Shown here: positions 6,531 through 7,725 of the stretch, in pieces
Numbering within the stretch: position 1 is the stretch's first letter
Layout of the letters: every line of letters starts with the position of its first letter
Source of the DNA: an uncultured Eubacteriales bacterium
GTDB taxonomy: Bacteria > Bacillota > Clostridia > Oscillospirales > Oscillospiraceae
Direction: 5' to 3'
Assembly: GCA_900554625.1 (NCBI GenBank)
Contig: USHP01000082.1
Coordinates: forward strand, 1-7,725
Length of the DNA: 7,725 nucleotides
Notes under the pieces: generated by a model
What the model saw: only the letters and a program-made list of their open reading frames with translations
The model's database searches: none
What the model was told of the DNA's origin: nothing
Program-made: the position numbers and the translations under genes

Positions 6531-6592
6531 GGTTTCCTCCTGAAACAAATGGGAACGATCCGAGCTTCTTCCTGCCGGACCGGTTCAGCCAT
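6527..6592 (-). other. Possible 21-codon leader ORF in the operon 5' UTR
   Basis: An ATG at 6592 opens a 21-codon frame (begins MAEPVRQEEAR, ends ICFRRKP) whose TGA overlaps the DUF3737 ATG as ATGA (6527-6530). The start codon sits in the loop of a small hairpin (CAGCC and GGCTG arms, 6586-6598). The preceding ribosome site is weak (AAAGGC about 15 nt away). The exact overlap with the next gene is suggestive of coupling, but it could be chance. Confidence 0.25.
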
Positions 6593-6613
6593 GGGCTGCT
6601 TCTTTGTGCCTTT

Positions 6614-6643
6614 ATTGTATCACTGCTCTAGTAACAATAGCAA
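6614..6643 (-). promoter_or_regulatory. Promoter of the six-gene minus-strand operon
   Basis: On the minus strand TTGCTA (6643-6638) and TACAAT (6619-6614) are separated by 18 bp, with TGA before the -10 making an extended -10 box. Predicted start is near 6607, giving a leader of about 77 nt. All six genes downstream are joined by gaps of 29 nt or less, or by overlap, and no other obvious promoter was seen between them. Confidence 0.65.
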
Positions 6644-6658
6644 ATACTTTGAAAGAAT
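6644..6658. promoter_or_regulatory. Second LysR-type site (candidate activation site)
   Basis: ATACTTTGAAAGAAT matches the main dyad core ATGCTTGAAAAGCAT at 11 of 15 positions, keeps T-N11-A, and lies exactly 23 bp (about two helical turns) from it. Its centre is about 44 bp upstream of the predicted operon start, next to the -35 box, where LysR-type regulators place their weaker activation site. Confidence 0.4.
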
Positions 6659-6664
6659 ACTTAT

Positions 6665-6683
6665 CTATGCTTGAAAAGCATAG
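6665..6683. promoter_or_regulatory. LysR-type operator: perfect 19-bp dyad
   Basis: CTATGCTT-GAA-AAGCATAG is a perfect inverted repeat with 8-bp arms and contains the LysR-family T-N11-A core (T6668, A6680). Its centre (6674) is about 67 bp upstream of the predicted operon start and about 45 bp before the lysR start codon. That matches the usual recognition-site position for LysR-type regulators, which both activate a divergent operon and limit their own expression. It overlaps the predicted lysR -35 box. Confidence 0.65.
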
Positions 6684-6699
6684 TAAAATAGGGTATTCT
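6671..6699 (+). promoter_or_regulatory. Probable promoter of the LysR-type regulator gene
   Basis: TTGAAA (6671-6676) and TATTCT (6694-6699) are spaced 17 bp apart. The predicted start near 6706 would leave a very short leader that begins at the ribosome site. An alternative -10 is TAAAAT (6684-6689) with a weak -35 at 6661-6666, giving a leader of about 23 nt. Either version overlaps the dyad at 6665-6683, consistent with autorepression. Confidence 0.4.
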
Positions 6700-6718
6700 A
6701 TGGTTAGGAGGTGTTTGC

Positions 6719-7609
6719 ATGGAATTGCGCGTACTGCAATATTTTCTGACTGTGGCGAGGGAGCAAAACATTTCGGCTGCAGCCCAGTCTCTGAACCTGA
6801 CCCAGCCCACCTTGTCCCGACAGCTGAAGGAGCTGGAAGAGGAGCTGGGAAAACAGCTGATGATTCGGGGAAACCGAAAAATCACCCTGACAGAGGACGG
6901 CATGCTCCTGCGCAAACGGGCTCAGGAAATTCTGGACTTGGTAGGGCGGACGGAAAAAGAGGTTATGCAGTCCAATGATACCGTGGGTGGAGATATTTAC
7001 ATCGGCACCGGAGAGACCGATGCCATGCGGCAAATCGCCAAAACAGCTACCCGCTTTGGAAAACGATACCCGGATGTGTATTTTCATGTGGTCAGCGGAG
7101 ATGCCATGGACGTCTGCGAGCGTCTGGACAAGGGGCTGCTGGATTTCGGTATTTTGTTGGGGGATATTGACAAGACGAAATATCAGTATATGGAGCTTCC
7201 CATGAAGGATGTCTGGGGAATTTTAATGCAGCGCAGCAGCCCGCTGGCCAAAAAAGATGCAATCTCACCACAGGATTTGTGGGATAAACCTCTGATTCTG
7301 TCCCGCCAGGTGGGGAACAAGGGCGGCTTGTATCATTGGCTGGGCAAAGACCCTTCCCAGCTGCATACCGTCGCCACATATAATTTGATTTACAACGCCT
7401 CTTTGATGGTAGACGAGGGAATGGGATATGCCTTTACCCTGGATAAGCTGATTAACACCACAGGAAGCACGCTGTGCTATCGGCCGCTGAAACCCCGGCT
7501 GGAGCTTGGGATGTATCTGGTGTGGAAAAAGTACCAGATTTTTTCCAAAGCGGCGGAATTGTTCCTACAGCAGCTTTTGCAGGATCTCAGTGAACAGAAA
7601 GAAACATAA
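6719..7609 (+). CDS. LysR-family transcriptional regulator
   Basis: 296 residues, the usual length for the family. The N-terminal winged helix-turn-helix (about 1-60) is textbook: ELRVLQYFLTVAREQNISAAAQSL, then LTQPTLSRQLKELEEELG. A linker helix (about 62-88) leads to a periplasmic-binding-protein-like effector domain (about 92-290: GDIYIGTGETDAMRQIA, LLDFGILLGD, PLILSRQ, MVDEGMGYAF). Start is ATG 6719 with AGGAGGTG at 6706-6713. It is transcribed away from the six-gene operon across a 188-bp gap holding a LysR-type dyad, so it very probably controls that operon and itself. Related LysR proteins in gut Clostridia commonly sit beside flavoprotein/hydrolase/cupin genes. The inducer is unknown; a substrate of the operon is the natural candidate. 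Confidence 0.93.
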   Translation: MELRVLQYFLTVAREQNISAAAQSLNLTQPTLSRQLKELEEELGKQLMIRGNRKITLTEDGMLLRKRAQEILDLVGRTEKEVMQSNDTVGGDIYIGTGETDAMRQIAKTATRFGKRYPDVYFHVVSGDAMDVCERLDKGLLDFGILLGDIDKTKYQYMELPMKDVWGILMQRSSPLAKKDAISPQDLWDKPLILSRQVGNKGGLYHWLGKDPSQLHTVATYNLIYNASLMVDEGMGYAFTLDKLINTTGSTLCYRPLKPRLELGMYLVWKKYQIFSKAAELFLQQLLQDLSEQKET

Positions 7610-7624
7610 AAAGCCGCCCGCGGG
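7608..7624 (+). terminator. Orphan left arm of a lysR terminator (broken?)
   Basis: AAAAAGCCGCCCGCGGG starts inside the TAA stop and has the form of the 5' arm of a rho-independent terminator (A-run, then GC-rich arm). The expected complementary arm and T-run do not follow; instead the sequence becomes IS-like at 7632. The CGGCTT at 7720-7725 can pair with AAGCCG (7611-7616), but the window stops there. Confidence 0.35.
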
Positions 7625-7631
7625 AATGAAG

Positions 7632-7725
7632 TGACCCCAAAAAGTTAGACAAAGTTTTAAAGGAAAAATTGATAAGGTACAATAAGTTGCGCAAATTGAA
7701 AAGAGCATAAAAATAGACACGGCTT
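7632..7725 (+). mobile_element. Left end of a probable IS3-family insertion sequence (partial)
   Basis: TGACCCCAAAAAGTTAGAC (7632-7650) closely resembles the terminal inverted repeats of IS3-family (IS150-like) elements, which begin TG and carry the ACCCCCAAAAGTTAGACA pattern. The region after it is AT-rich, has a TACAAT -10-like box (7678-7683), and contains no ORF start before the window ends, as expected of the leader before orfA. No transposase is visible, so the element could be complete, partial or a short derivative. Identification is from recall of the repeat, not from a search. Confidence 0.5.

Noticed and set aside
7680..7698. TTGCGCAA dyad flanked by CAAT and ATTG
   Set aside because: Short and asymmetric (3-nt bulge); it may be part of the IS leader but cannot be tied to a function.
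1..7725. CRISPR array, tRNA or rRNA genes, att sites, phage genes
   Set aside because: No regularly spaced repeats, no cloverleaf or rRNA-like sequence, and no integrase, portal or capsid-like product was seen on either strand.

Overview
The window looks like chromosomal DNA of a gut-type low-to-moderate GC Firmicute (class Clostridia, Oscillospiraceae/Ruminococcaceae-like). Three things suggest this: strong AGGAGG ribosome sites before most genes, sigma-A-type promoters with TGn-extended -10 boxes, and protein families common in that group (DUF3737, cupin-fused carboxymuconolactone decarboxylase, cyclophilin-like-fold lipoprotein). The assignment rests on recognition of families, not on a search.

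Layout. (1) Positions 1-2101, plus strand: the C-terminal part of an extracellular, membrane-anchored CARDB/COG1361-like protein, coupled by an ATGA overlap to a MacB/FtsX-type ABC permease. The matching ATPase is not in view and is probably upstream. (2) Positions 2125-2471, plus strand: a clear promoter and a small two-helix membrane protein with a C4 zinc ribbon, read from a TTG start. (3) Positions 2473-2588: a stem-loop and a strong terminator between convergent transcription units. (4) Positions 6643 down to 2589, minus strand: a tight six-gene operon. In order of transcription it encodes a DUF3737 beta-helix protein, an Isf-like flavoprotein, an alpha/beta hydrolase, a cyclophilin-like lipoprotein, a 79-residue helical protein, and a CMD-cupin fusion. 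(5) Positions 6531-6718: a divergent control region with a perfect LysR-type dyad about 67 bp upstream of the predicted operon start, a second similar site 23 bp closer, and a possible 21-codon leader ORF. (6) Positions 6719-7609, plus strand: the LysR-type regulator. (7) Positions 7608-7725: what looks like half a terminator, then an end resembling the terminal repeat of an IS3-family element that runs off the window.

The operon and the divergent LysR gene form one probable regulon. The enzyme types (flavin/iron-sulfur reductase, hydrolase with an unusual nucleophile elbow, CMD and cupin) suggest a small-molecule redox or detoxification role, perhaps on electrophilic or aromatic/quinone-like compounds. 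The substrate cannot be read from sequence. This regulon, with its DUF3737 and 79-residue members of unknown function, is the best candidate in the window for an undescribed system. The left-hand genes look like an ordinary ABC export/stress module.
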